Shown here: positions 33,655-40,697 of the stretch, in pieces
Layout: each line of letters begins with the position of its first letter
How positions within the stretch are numbered: the stretch's first letter is position 1
NCBI GenBank assembly: GCA_017410195.1
Contig: JAFQRF010000074.1
Coordinates: 1-41,677 of the forward strand
DNA length: 41,677 bases
Source of the DNA: Clostridia bacterium
GTDB lineage: Bacteria > Bacillota > Clostridia > Oscillospirales > Acutalibacteraceae
Reading direction: 5' to 3'
Notes under the pieces: generated by a model
Seen by the model: the letters and a program-made list of their open reading frames with translations, nothing else
Databases searched by the model: none
What the model was told of the DNA's origin: nothing
Program-made: the position numbers and the translations under genes

Positions 33655-33957
33655 TCACATTGATTTGAGCAAATCGAGAATTATATTTTGTTGCTGCTCG
33701 CTGAGCTTGCTCCAGTTGTTGAGAAGCTCATGCTGTTTCTCGGACAGGCAAACAGGTTCATTGTTCCAGTTAAAAAACTGAGAAAGGCTGATGTTATATG
33801 CGTTGCAGATTTTTTCGAGTGAGGGGATTGAGGGGCAGATATCCTTGCGAAACCATGAGGAAATTGTTGTTTGAGCGATTCCGGATTCCTCCGAAAGGCG
33901 GTATTCGCTCCAACCGCGTTCAAGTCTGAGCTGAAGAATTCTTTCCAAAACTGTCAT
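33655..33957 (-). CDS. XRE-family helix-turn-helix regulator
   Basis: A 100-aa protein with a lambda-repressor-type HTH at residues 5-60 (RLERGWSEYRLSEESGIAQTTISSWFRKD, PSIPSLEKICNAYNISLSQFF) and a short C-terminal helix (71-98) with the SEKQHELLNNWSKLSEQQQNIIL pattern, common in clostridial XRE regulators. It is divergent from the secreted PPC/Ig protein, and an inverted repeat TCGTA-N7-TACGA lies between them, so mutual or self-control is plausible. Confidence 0.85.
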   Translation of the reverse strand: MTVLERILQLRLERGWSEYRLSEESGIAQTTISSWFRKDICPSIPSLEKICNAYNISLSQFFNWNNEPVCLSEKQHELLNNWSKLSEQQQNIILDLLKSM

Positions 33958-33972
33958 AATAACACCTCTTTA

Positions 33973-33989
33973 TCGTAAATTTTATACGA
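33973..33989. promoter_or_regulatory. Inverted repeat in the divergent XRE/PPC promoter region
   Basis: TCGTA-N7-TACGA, 7 nt upstream of the -35 box of the plus-strand gene; a further TTACGA half-site lies at 34028-34033 just past the -10. Candidate XRE operator. Confidence 0.5.
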
Positions 33990-33996
33990 AATAGTG

Positions 33997-34025
33997 TTGA
34001 CAATTAATAATTATTTTAGTATTAT
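33997..34025 (+). promoter_or_regulatory. Consensus promoter of the PPC/Ig-repeat protein gene
   Basis: TTGACA, 17 nt, TATTAT, about 75 nt before the ATG. Confidence 0.7.
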
Positions 34026-34100
34026 AATTACGAAAATAATCAGTAATTGCAACGAAAAAAATGTGTAATTACAGAAAAAAGAAAGAAAGGACAGAGCATT

Positions 34101-35771
34101 ATGAAGAAAACAGCAAAATTTCTCTCATTGGTTCTCGCATTAATTATTGCAATGTCTGCATTCTCAATCAGCGGATTTGCGGTTGCGACACCATTGGAAG
34201 CCGGTGACAGCATGGAAACTGCTGTGGAAATCCCTGAGTTCGGAGTGCAGTATGTTGGTTCGTTGAGTTCGACAAGCGAAGCTGATTGGTACAGATTTAC
34301 TACTGATTCGAATGATGCATATTATAATATTGTTTTAGTAAACTACAGTCTTCCGGAAGGGTTACATTATTTTCAGAATCCATATCTTCAGTTGTTAGAC
34401 ATAAACGAGAAAGAGATAGATGCATTCCACGGATCATACGGAGATGGAAACTTAAGTGTAAAATTGGAAAATGAAACCACATATTATATCAAGGTTACAC
34501 ATGAGCAGGTTTCAGAAAAAGGTAATTATGAAATCACAGTATCTGTAGATTATGATGCTGTTCCAAATGAAATGGAGAATGCGGCTACAGTTGAATATGA
34601 TGCGCTTATTCCAAGCGAACTTGACGGATACGGCGATGTTGATTGGTTTAAGTTCGTAGCACCGATTTTAGGTAGCTATGAAATTGTATTTGATGATTGT
34701 GAGTTGAAAAGTGATAGTAGTGGTCCAACTTGGTGTGCGCATATCTGTTTATATGATCCGTTTTCCCAGACATTAGACTCCGGTTTTGCTTCTTTTGGTA
34801 ATGATGTTTATTTGAATGCTGATCTGGAAGAAGGAGTAACTTATTATATCCAAATAAATATGGGAGGAAGTTCAGCGGCAAAAACAGGAAAATATACTTT
34901 TATTATTAATACTCCTCTTAAAAATCTTGTTACCCTCACCTCAATTTCCCTTGCATCGGCTCCCGAAAAGACCGAATATCTTGTGGGCGATATGATTGAT
35001 GTAAACGGATTGAGTGTTGAAGCAGCATATTCCGACGGAACAAACAAAACCGTTGAGGGCTATTCAATTACCGGCTTTGACTCATCAACAGCAGGCACAA
35101 AAACCGTGACAATCACCTACACCGAAAACGGTGTTACCTGCACCTGCACATTCGATGTAACCGTCAGCGAACCTGCACCTGCAGTTGAGCTTCTCGGCAT
35201 TGCATATGTCACTCTGCCCGACAAAACCTCATATAAGGTCGGCGAAAGCTTTAATAAATCGGGTCTTGTTGTCAGCGCACAGTATTCCGACGGTTCAAGC
35301 AAGGTTGTTACAGATTATACAATCAGCGGCTTTGATTCATCAACGGCAGGTACAAAAACCGTGACTGTGTCTTACACGGAAGACGGCATAACCAAGACAA
35401 GCAAATTCAACGTTAACGTTGTTGCGGAAAAGAAGCTTATCGCAATTTCCGTTGCGTCAATGCCGACAAAGACTGTCTATCAGGTTGGCGAGGACTTTGA
35501 TGCATCGGGTCTTATCGTAAACACATTCCATGATGACGGCACATCGGCATTCGTAACCGATTATACCGTCAGCGGCTTTGACTCGGAAACCGCAGGCACA
35601 AAAACCGTTGTTGTGACATATACGGACAAAGACATAACAAAGAGCTGCACATTTGAGGTCACAGTTGAAGAACCCGAAGATAGCGGCAATTTCTTCACGG
35701 ACCTCATCAATTGGCTGATGAATTTCTTCATGTCAATTATCGAATTCTTTACTGCACTTCTCGGCGGTTAA
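34101..35771 (+). CDS. Secreted protein with PPC-like and three Ig-like (Big_3) domains
   Basis: A 556-aa exported protein. Signal peptide at 1 to about 28 (MKKTAKFLSLVLALIIAMSAF...). Two PPC-like beta domains (about 30-145 and 150-270; SEADWYRFTT and GDVDWFKFVAP) are followed by three bacterial Ig-like repeats at about 276-355, 363-440 and 443-522, each with YxVGE/D, YSDGT/HDDGT and GFDSxTAGTKTV. The end (about 530-556) is an aromatic amphipathic helix resembling that of the C1 protease. It has no catalytic domain; adhesion or surface display is inferred. ATG 34101 has AAAGGACAG upstream. The PPC half uses TTA and other rare-here codons more than the Ig half. Confidence 0.85.
   Translation: MKKTAKFLSLVLALIIAMSAFSISGFAVATPLEAGDSMETAVEIPEFGVQYVGSLSSTSEADWYRFTTDSNDAYYNIVLVNYSLPEGLHYFQNPYLQLLDINEKEIDAFHGSYGDGNLSVKLENETTYYIKVTHEQVSEKGNYEITVSVDYDAVPNEMENAATVEYDALIPSELDGYGDVDWFKFVAPILGSYEIVFDDCELKSDSSGPTWCAHICLYDPFSQTLDSGFASFGNDVYLNADLEEGVTYYIQINMGGSSAAKTGKYTFIINTPLKNLVTLTSISLASAPEKTEYLVGDMIDVNGLSVEAAYSDGTNKTVEGYSITGFDSSTAGTKTVTITYTENGVTCTCTFDVTVSEPAPAVELLGIAYVTLPDKTSYKVGESFNKSGLVVSAQYSDGSSKVVTDYTISGFDSSTAGTKTVTVSYTEDGITKTSKFNVNVVAEKKLIAISVASMPTKTVYQVGEDFDASGLIVNTFHDDGTSAFVTDYTVSGFDSETAGTKTVVVTYTDKDITKSCTFEVTVEEPEDSGNFFTDLINWLMNFFMSIIEFFTALLGG
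35073..35610 (+). repeat. Three DNA repeats coding Ig-like units
   Basis: Nearly identical stretches of about 38 nt occur at 35073-35110, 35328-35364 and 35574-35610, coding GFDSSTAGTKTV or a close variant. Intragenic duplication of Ig domains; copy number may vary by recombination. Confidence 0.85.
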
Positions 35772-35781
35772 TAATCAATCA

Positions 35782-35816
35782 GGGAGCTGTCCTTACGGAC
35801 GGCTCCCGTTAATTTT
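35782..35816 (+). terminator. Terminator-like hairpin after the Ig-repeat protein
   Basis: An 11-bp stem (35782-35792 and 35797-35807, one T-G pair) with tetraloop, then GTTAATTTTA, so a poor U-tract. Confidence 0.6.
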
Positions 35817-35852
35817 AGAATATTAAATAGATTATAAATAACAGATATTTTT

Positions 35853-35880
35853 GTAGGGCGGCTTGACCCAAGCCGCCGTT
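35853..35880. repeat. Second GTAGGG-stem-CCGTTA palindromic repeat
   Basis: GGCGGCTTG (35857-35865) pairs with CAAGCCGCC (35869-35877), flanked by TTGTAG and GTTAT, like the copy at 22311-22348. Confidence 0.45.
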
Positions 35881-35891
35881 ATATTTTCTGT

Positions 35892-35926
35892 ATAAAAACC
35901 GCCGTTACCTCTCGGTAGCGGCGGTT
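35892..35926 (-). terminator. Terminator of the M28 peptidase gene
   Basis: A 13-bp stem (35897-35909 and 35914-35926, one mismatch or wobble) followed on the minus strand by TTTTTAT. Confidence 0.83.
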
Positions 35927-35940
35927 GTATGTTTGATATA

Positions 35941-37194
35941 TTATTCTGTGGGAAGACCTTCTTTATCATACATGCATGCGGTTTCAAGCATGATTTCGAT
36001 ACCTGCTTCGATTGCTTCGGGAACAAGGTTGTTTGCATCGTCAAGTCTTGTATGATAATAACGGGGAGGAGTGGGATCCATAGCTGCAAAGCCGGTTGCG
36101 GGAATGCCCTTCTGTGTGAATGCAGCGGCATCGCATGCGCCGATATAAATTGATTCAAATTTAAGGTCATAACCGCAGTTTTTGCCTGCATTCTGAACAA
36201 GATGCTTTGCACCCCAATGATGTTTGAGAGTGCCGCTGAGGTCTCTGTCGTAAACAGCCATTGTGTCGAGGTCACGGAAGGTGTCCGCACCGATAACGCA
36301 GGTTTCAACTTCTTTAAGCTCTTTTTCATGAGCTTCAACATAAGCCTTTGCACCTCTGAGACCCGATTCTTCCGAACCCGAGCATATAACAACAAGCTCG
36401 GTGTTTTCAAGTCTTGTGTCTGTTTCAGCCATAGCCTTTGCAACTGCCATGCCTACATAGCAGCCGGTAAGGTTGTCATTTGCGCCGGGTACGCTCTTGA
36501 ACGGATTCTGGAAAAGAAGGAATGCAAGCTGGAAGGGGATGAAGATACAGCCGATAACGAACCCGAGAATCATAAGCCAGCGAGGCTCTGCTGCGTTGAG
36601 TGCGCCGTCTGTGCCTGCGCAGATGATTCCGATAATTGCGATGATAAGGTCTGCAACAAGACCGACAACAGCAGGGATAAGCACGCATTTCATTCCGACA
36701 CCGCCGAGAAGATAGTTGAGAGTCCATTCAAACTGGCTGTCTGCGTGACCGACAATGATGAAGCGTTTTTTCAGTTCACCCTTGGGGGCTCTTTTGGCGA
36801 TAACGTTATGGCTCGGATGAGCTTTGAAAAGAGGGTCAATGAAGCGTTTATACATAACGAACTCAAGAAGAAGCGGGATAAATCCGAGAATAACAAGAAT
36901 AAGCGAGATTACGGGATTTGCAAAAGCATATGTAAATACGCTTGCAATTGCACAGGCAACCGTGAAGGGTATGAATCCCATGAATGCCTGACGGTGAACC
37001 TTGAATTCTTCGATAGTTACTTCGTCGCAGTATTTTTCAAGGTCTTTTGCCATAAGCTGCTGAGCTTTAAGCTCTTCGGGTGAACCGGGCTTTCTGGGTC
37101 CGATTTCGTTGCAAATTCTTGTGATGTTTTTTACAGCATATTTACCGAGCTTTTTTATGTCAAAGCCGTTGCTGTATTCGAGTGCAGTTTTCAT
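35941..37194 (-). CDS. Membrane M28 family metallopeptidase
   Basis: A 417-aa protein. The M28 zinc ligands are split by membrane segments: His in VGHADS, Asp in GANDNLTG, Glu pair in GSEESG, Asp in IGADTF and His in YYHTRLDD. Hydrophobic helices are predicted near 75-125 (two) and 170-230 (two or three), the latter inserted between the first and second ligands. M28 enzymes are aminopeptidases or similar; which side of the membrane the active site faces is unclear. The ATG at 37194 has GGAGGA 8 nt upstream; the TTG at 37209 lies within this site. Confidence 0.87.
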   Translation of the reverse strand: MKTALEYSNGFDIKKLGKYAVKNITRICNEIGPRKPGSPEELKAQQLMAKDLEKYCDEVTIEEFKVHRQAFMGFIPFTVACAIASVFTYAFANPVISLILVILGFIPLLLEFVMYKRFIDPLFKAHPSHNVIAKRAPKGELKKRFIIVGHADSQFEWTLNYLLGGVGMKCVLIPAVVGLVADLIIAIIGIICAGTDGALNAAEPRWLMILGFVIGCIFIPFQLAFLLFQNPFKSVPGANDNLTGCYVGMAVAKAMAETDTRLENTELVVICSGSEESGLRGAKAYVEAHEKELKEVETCVIGADTFRDLDTMAVYDRDLSGTLKHHWGAKHLVQNAGKNCGYDLKFESIYIGACDAAAFTQKGIPATGFAAMDPTPPRYYHTRLDDANNLVPEAIEAGIEIMLETACMYDKEGLPTE

Positions 37195-37293
37195 TAAGTG
37201 TTCCTCCAAAATTCAGTCTGATAATAAGATAGCATAAAAACAAACAAAAATCAATATTAAACAAGCTTATTTTTGTTGCAAGGTGTAACATTA

Positions 37294-37322
37294 AAAGAAA
37301 AAACAGCAGGGTGTTCCTGCTG
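37294..37322 (-). terminator. Terminator of the unknown gene at 37327
   Basis: CAGCAGG pairs with CCTGCTG (37304-37310 and 37316-37322), with TTTTTTCTTT on the minus strand, just after the stop codon. Confidence 0.85.
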
Positions 37323-37326
37323 CATA

Positions 37327-37998
37327 TCATAAACTGTATACGCCCGACTGCATGACCGCATATTCAATGTCCTTGACTCTGAAATATTTTGTTACGGGTT
37401 CGTTGAAAATGCAGTAGTCTGCAACGGTGTAATTATCAAGGCTGATTGTACGGATTTTATAAGAATAAGCGTTGCAGATGAAAAGTTTGTTGTCGTAAAC
37501 CGCAACGTCTGTCGGGTGGCAGAAGGCTTTTTCTTTCGGACTGCCGATTCGGAATTCAATTCGATTGTGCTTGACGGAATAATTTATAATTGCATTCGAA
37601 TCGGGAACGACAAACCATAAATCCTGACCGTTGGAGGCAGGGGAGCAGGCGGGATTTTCAAGGTATTCAACCTTATTTTCCGATATTGTTTCGCCGATAC
37701 TGCCGATAATTTTCAGCGTACCGTCGGAATAACTGACCGCTTTTGTGCTGCTCGTGAGATTAACAACATCGCAGGTTACAAAATCGCCGAGAGCCTTTGC
37801 AATGTCAATTCCGTTTTCACCGAATTTTGCATTTATGTAGGTCGGAACGGGTATTTTCTCAAATATATCGATTTCCTGGTTGTAGATATAAAAAGCCACA
37901 GCCTCGCCGCCGTCGGGATGAGCTTCCTTGCAGGCGTATACGAAACCGCGTTCAACCGGGATAATATCAAGCAAATCTGCGTTAAAGAGTTTTTGCAA
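37327..37998 (-). CDS. Unknown protein, possibly beta-propeller-like
   Basis: A 223-aa soluble protein that I do not recognise. Repeating beta-rich patterns such as DLWFVVPDSNAIINYSV, CHPTDVAVYDNKLFICNAYSYKIRTISLD recall NHL/SMP30-type propeller blades. No signal peptide. It begins at TTG with CGGAGG 10 nt upstream. It lies directly downstream of the 6S-like RNA on the same strand and may be co-transcribed by read-through, much as ygfA follows ssrS in enterobacteria, though the protein is unrelated. Confidence 0.7.
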   Translation of the reverse strand: MQKLFNADLLDIIPVERGFVYACKEAHPDGGEAVAFYIYNQEIDIFEKIPVPTYINAKFGENGIDIAKALGDFVTCDVVNLTSSTKAVSYSDGTLKIIGSIGETISENKVEYLENPACSPASNGQDLWFVVPDSNAIINYSVKHNRIEFRIGSPKEKAFCHPTDVAVYDNKLFICNAYSYKIRTISLDNYTVADYCIFNEPVTKYFRVKDIEYAVMQSGVYSL

Positions 37999-38028
37999 CT
38001 TTATAATTCCTCCGGGAAATCAAATGAT

Positions 38029-38191
38029 AAAAAGACCCCGCCAAGCCGTATGCAGCCGATTGTAACCTGCTCTTATAGCAGGTGGGTGCCGCCCGATGCT
38101 TTCACGCTCCCTTCGTCCAATCAGATGCAAGATCTGACCGGGAGGTCTGCAATCCGCCACCGGAGCAAAGGCTCCCTATTAATGTGTGTTG
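38029..38191 (-). ncRNA. ssrS: Probable 6S RNA
   Basis: Read on the minus strand, the 3' half (CGGCACCCACCT, an AGC-rich hairpin ending in GAGCAGG, then GTTACA and GGCTGC...CGGCTTGG) follows the order of the E. coli 6S 3' strand (ATTCACCT, hairpin, AAGG, GTTACAGCC). The apical part forms a long helix: CTCCC...GGGAG around TCAGAT-cttgc-ATCTGA (38093-38138). It is about 160 nt with a TTTTT end at 38033-38029 and a possible -10 TATATG at 38202-38197. 6S RNA mimics an open promoter and binds housekeeping RNA polymerase. The reading is by pattern only. Confidence 0.68.
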
Positions 38192-38249
38192 GGTTACATA
38201 TAGACTGCAAATAAATCGCACAAGGCAGGGGATTTATAACAATATATTA

Positions 38250-38549
38250 TTATTCTTCTTCAAAATCAAACATTTCGGAGAGTCTTTCCTCAAATGCCTG
38301 ACCGACTTCGTTGAATTCTTCGTCGTCTTCAATGGGGCAGAGATAGGTTTCGCCGTTTTCTTCCTCAACCTTGAGAATGATAAGCTCATTATCGTCTTCG
38401 GTTATTTTGTCGGGAGTTTCGGGCAGGGGAAGAAGAGCAACATATCTGCCGGTATCGGTTTCGATTCTGTCAAGCTCCTCAAAAACATGTTCTTTGCCGT
38501 CTTCGTCAACAATACTGACTATATCGGGAGTATATTCTTCGTTATTCAT
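38250..38549 (-). CDS. DUF1292 domain protein
   Basis: A 99-aa acidic cytoplasmic protein with the DUF1292 pattern: DIVSIVDEDGKEHVFEELDRIETDTGRYVALLP, ILKVEEENGE, CPIEDDEEFNEVGQAFEERL. It is very common in Firmicutes (YrzB-like); the function is unknown. It has a GGATCG-type weak binding site and its own promoter. Confidence 0.9.
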   Translation of the reverse strand: MNNEEYTPDIVSIVDEDGKEHVFEELDRIETDTGRYVALLPLPETPDKITEDDNELIILKVEEENGETYLCPIEDDEEFNEVGQAFEERLSEMFDFEEE

Positions 38550-38583
38550 TTATATTACGATCCTTTCATTTCACATCTTTTAT

Positions 38584-38612
38584 ATTTTAACTCGAAACTT
38601 AGTTTTAGTCAA
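38584..38612 (-). promoter_or_regulatory. Promoter of the DUF1292 gene
   Basis: On the minus strand TTGACT (38612-38607), 17 nt, TAAAAT (38589-38584). Confidence 0.65.
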
Positions 38613-38690
38613 TAGAAAATCTTACATTTGCTTCAAAACGCAATTGAGTATATTTTCGCTAAAACTTTTCAACTTTTTAAGAAAAAACTG

Positions 38691-38719
38691 TTGACAAACA
38701 CTAAATAATGTGCTATATT
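38691..38719 (+). promoter_or_regulatory. Consensus promoter of the orphan RNA
   Basis: TTGACA, 17 nt, TATATT; transcription start is expected near 38726. It is divergent from the DUF1292 promoter 78 nt away. Confidence 0.75.
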
Positions 38720-38849
38720 ATAGTCGAGGAAAGGAACAAGGGAAAATAAAACAAAAATCAAAACAAGTTCCCGTGTTAATCCCTCTTGACCATAGATTCA
38801 TTCGTCACAGGTCAAAATCAAGTGAATAAAAGAAAGGCGGCGATACCCG

Positions 38850-38897
38850 ATGTACATTGCAGAACATCAGCTCGCAGCCGCTGAAACCGACAGATAA
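38850..38897 (+). CDS. Micro-ORF (15 aa) inside the orphan RNA
   Basis: MYIAEHQLAAAETDR with AAGGCGG 9 to 12 nt upstream. Too short for family recognition; it may be a translated micropeptide or chance. The Ala-rich core vaguely recalls a tmRNA tag, but the surrounding RNA does not fit tmRNA. Confidence 0.3.
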   Translation: MYIAEHQLAAAETDR

Positions 38898-39048
38898 TTA
38901 TCGCGGAATTAAAGGTGAACTCAGATAAATATTTCAAATCTGCAAAGAGCCGTTTAAACCGCAATTAAAAACAGATTGAATGTTTGTAAGTCGGTAACGG
39001 CGGTTGTGAGCAGAATAAAAAACTGAATATTTAGAATTAATATAAATC

Positions 39049-39076
39049 AGACCGTGCAAAAGCGCGGTCTTTTTTC
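39049..39076 (+). terminator. Terminator of the orphan RNA
   Basis: A 9-bp stem (39049-39057 and 39062-39070, one T-G pair) with an AAAA loop and a six-T run. Confidence 0.87.
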
Positions 39077-39159
39077 TGTTAAAGTTAATGCCTAATCTGT
39101 AATTATCGCATGGGAGGACGATTCGATGTCCCGAATGCACTGTTAGGTGCATAATTGAA

Positions 39160-39483
39160 TCAGACCTGACGGTCTGTCGTGTTGTCGGGGTTAGTTGTTG
39201 TGGAAACTTCTGCAGGCTTGGTGGTTGCAGGCTCTGTCACAACAGGCTTTATTATTGATTCCGGGATGAGTGAATTGGGTCCGGAGCAAAATTTGAATTC
39301 AAAACTGTTAGCTTCTGCATATTCTTTTGTATATCCGTATTTTTTAATATGAGCAAATATGTTCGTGATTGAAAGCCGATTCGCTCTTAAAAGAAAAAAG
39401 ACCCCACAAGCCGAAACTTGTAAGGTCTGTTGGTTCCGGATGTTCATAAGGGATTTACAAAAAACAACTTTCGGAATTAACAA
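39160..39483 (-). pseudogene. Fragment of a Thr/Pro-rich protein (probable remnant)
   Basis: The frame ends in a convincing coding-like tail, KKYGYTKEYAEANSFEFKF then TEPATTKPAEVSTTTNPDN, of the type seen as linker in exported proteins. But the 5' half runs through the terminator of the cytX operon (39394-39427), and no start codon with binding site exists between that terminator and the plausible part (about 39160-39370). It looks like the 3' end of a larger gene cut off when the thiamine genes came to lie next to it. The stop sits in a 6-bp hairpin (CAGACC/GGTCTG). Confidence 0.35.
39394..39427 (-). terminator. Terminator of the thiE-thiD-cytX operon
   Basis: An 11-bp stem (39400-39410 and 39417-39427, two G-T pairs) followed by TTTTTTC on the minus strand, about 100 nt after the cytX stop. 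Confidence 0.75.
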
Positions 39484-39523
39484 ATATATTCTCGTCTTTC
39501 TGTAAGGCTTAAAGGAGCGGATA

Positions 39524-40696
39524 TCAATTATCAGAACGGGGGATTATTTTATTTACTGTCACGCATAGTATAATTGTGATAATCATATCTGGCAGGGTAT
39601 TACCCACAACAATATCAGCTTTCATCAGCAATCTGTAGATAATAAATCCGACAAGCCAAATGATCAGATTTTGAATGTTGAAAGCACTTGTTTCTTTATT
39701 TTGTTTCAAGATGAAGAAATCTGCAATTTGTATAGCGATCATGGGTGCGAATACCGAGCCGATAAAATACAGAAAATCGGTAATATCAGTAAGCGGCAGG
39801 AAAATTGCGCCTACTGCACCGATGACAGTTACAGCAACCGCAACCCATTTTCCGCTGATTTTCGATGATAGCGATTCGCTCGAAATACCGGCAGAATAGG
39901 CATCAAGGAAAGTTGTTGTAACAGTAGAAAATACGATGATTAAAAGACCGACAATACCAAGACCTGCTTTTACCATAATTTGAGCAATGTCAGATTCCCC
40001 GGTAAAGATAGCTGCACCCATACCAATCATATACATCCACAAGCTTACGATACCATATGTAATTGCGCTGACGGCAGTAGCTTTGATGGGCTTTTGGGCT
40101 TCTCTTGTATAGTCGCTGATAAGAGGCAACCACGAAAGAGGCATAGCAACTGACAGCTCTACGGCGGCACCGAAGGTCATACTTTCACCACCGATATTTT
40201 TCATTGTACCTTTGCCGAAAATAACGAAACTAAGAACGACCGTGAGAATAAACAACGCTGACATAGCAACAGTATTTACTTTACCAAGATTCTTAATGCC
40301 GATCATAATCCAAAGAATAATCAACGCACCGATGATAATGCACCAAATCCAATTGCCGATATCAAAAATACCGTTTACGGCAAGTGCTCCGTCATATATC
40401 ATAATGGCAGTCCAGCCGACAAGCTGGATAATGTTAAGCACTGAGAAAAGCAAAGCGCCTTTGCTGCCGAAGCTCATTTTTGCGGTTTCCATGGCACTCT
40501 TGCGAACCTTACCGCCAATAAGTCCCGCAAAGAACAGCATAGAGCATCCGATTATATGACCAATCAGAATAGCAAGTAAGCCTTTGGTAAAGCCGAGAGG
40601 TGCAAAGTAGGTTCCTGTTAATATTTCCGCAATGGAAACTGCGGCTCCGAACCATATCAGTCCGTTTTCAAAGACAGATGTGCGTTTTTCTTCCAT
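39524..40696 (-). CDS. cytX: Hydroxymethylpyrimidine transporter CytX
   Basis: A 390-aa permease of the NCS1 (cytosine/purine) family with about 12 helices. WFGAAVSIAEILTGTYFAPLG at the N-terminus and MPLSWLPLISDYTREAQKP in the middle are hallmark stretches of CytX. It imports the thiamine precursor HMP, which ThiD phosphorylates. The ATG at 40696 follows the thiD stop after 1 nt, and its GGAGG binding site lies within the thiD end, so the two are translationally coupled. Confidence 0.88.
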   Translation of the reverse strand: MEEKRTSVFENGLIWFGAAVSIAEILTGTYFAPLGFTKGLLAILIGHIIGCSMLFFAGLIGGKVRKSAMETAKMSFGSKGALLFSVLNIIQLVGWTAIMIYDGALAVNGIFDIGNWIWCIIIGALIILWIMIGIKNLGKVNTVAMSALFILTVVLSFVIFGKGTMKNIGGESMTFGAAVELSVAMPLSWLPLISDYTREAQKPIKATAVSAITYGIVSLWMYMIGMGAAIFTGESDIAQIMVKAGLGIVGLLIIVFSTVTTTFLDAYSAGISSESLSSKISGKWVAVAVTVIGAVGAIFLPLTDITDFLYFIGSVFAPMIAIQIADFFILKQNKETSAFNIQNLIIWLVGFIIYRLLMKADIVVGNTLPDMIITIILCVTVNKIIPRSDN

Positions 40697-40697
40697 T

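Larger units (their letters stand above)
38726..39076 (+). ncRNA. Orphan structured RNA of about 350 nt (unknown class)
   Basis: A complete transcription unit by sequence: consensus promoter at the 5' end, strong terminator at the 3' end, and no ordinary gene in between. Pairings seen: TTGACC/GGTCAA (38786-38791 and 38810-38815), CAGAT/ATCTG (38922-38926 and 38938-38942), and competing pairs near both ends (see findings). It lacks the tmRNA tRNA-like ends and the RNase P GAGGAAAGTCC motif. Only a 15-codon ORF is well placed. It ends before a gene on the opposite strand, so it is not a leader of anything visible. Confidence 0.55.

Noticed and set aside
35073-35610. CRISPR-like repeat array
   Set aside because: The three repeats are in frame within a coding sequence and encode Ig-domain strands, with spacers of about 210-220 nt that are themselves homologous.
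36202-37083. Long plus-strand open frame of 293 codons opposite the M28 peptidase
   Set aside because: It is the antisense shadow of a gene with clear zinc-ligand motifs; composition is Cys-rich and without family resemblance.
38029-38191. Interpretation as SRP RNA, T-box leader or a riboswitch
   Set aside because: CTGCAATCCGC on the plus strand recalls the SRP Alu domain, but the GTGCC...GCAGGG partner order and the GGAAGGAAGCAG tetraloop motif are absent; the T-box GGGTGGTACCGCG motif is also missing. The minus-strand 6S pattern fits better.
38082-38615. Plus-strand open frame of 177 codons
   Set aside because: It crosses the 6S-like RNA and lies antisense to the DUF1292 gene and its promoter.
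38726-39076. tmRNA or RNase P RNA
   Set aside because: The length and Ala-rich micro-ORF suggest tmRNA, but no tRNA-like 3' end or G-rich 5' partner is present; GAGGAAAG near the 5' end lacks the rest of the RNase P core.
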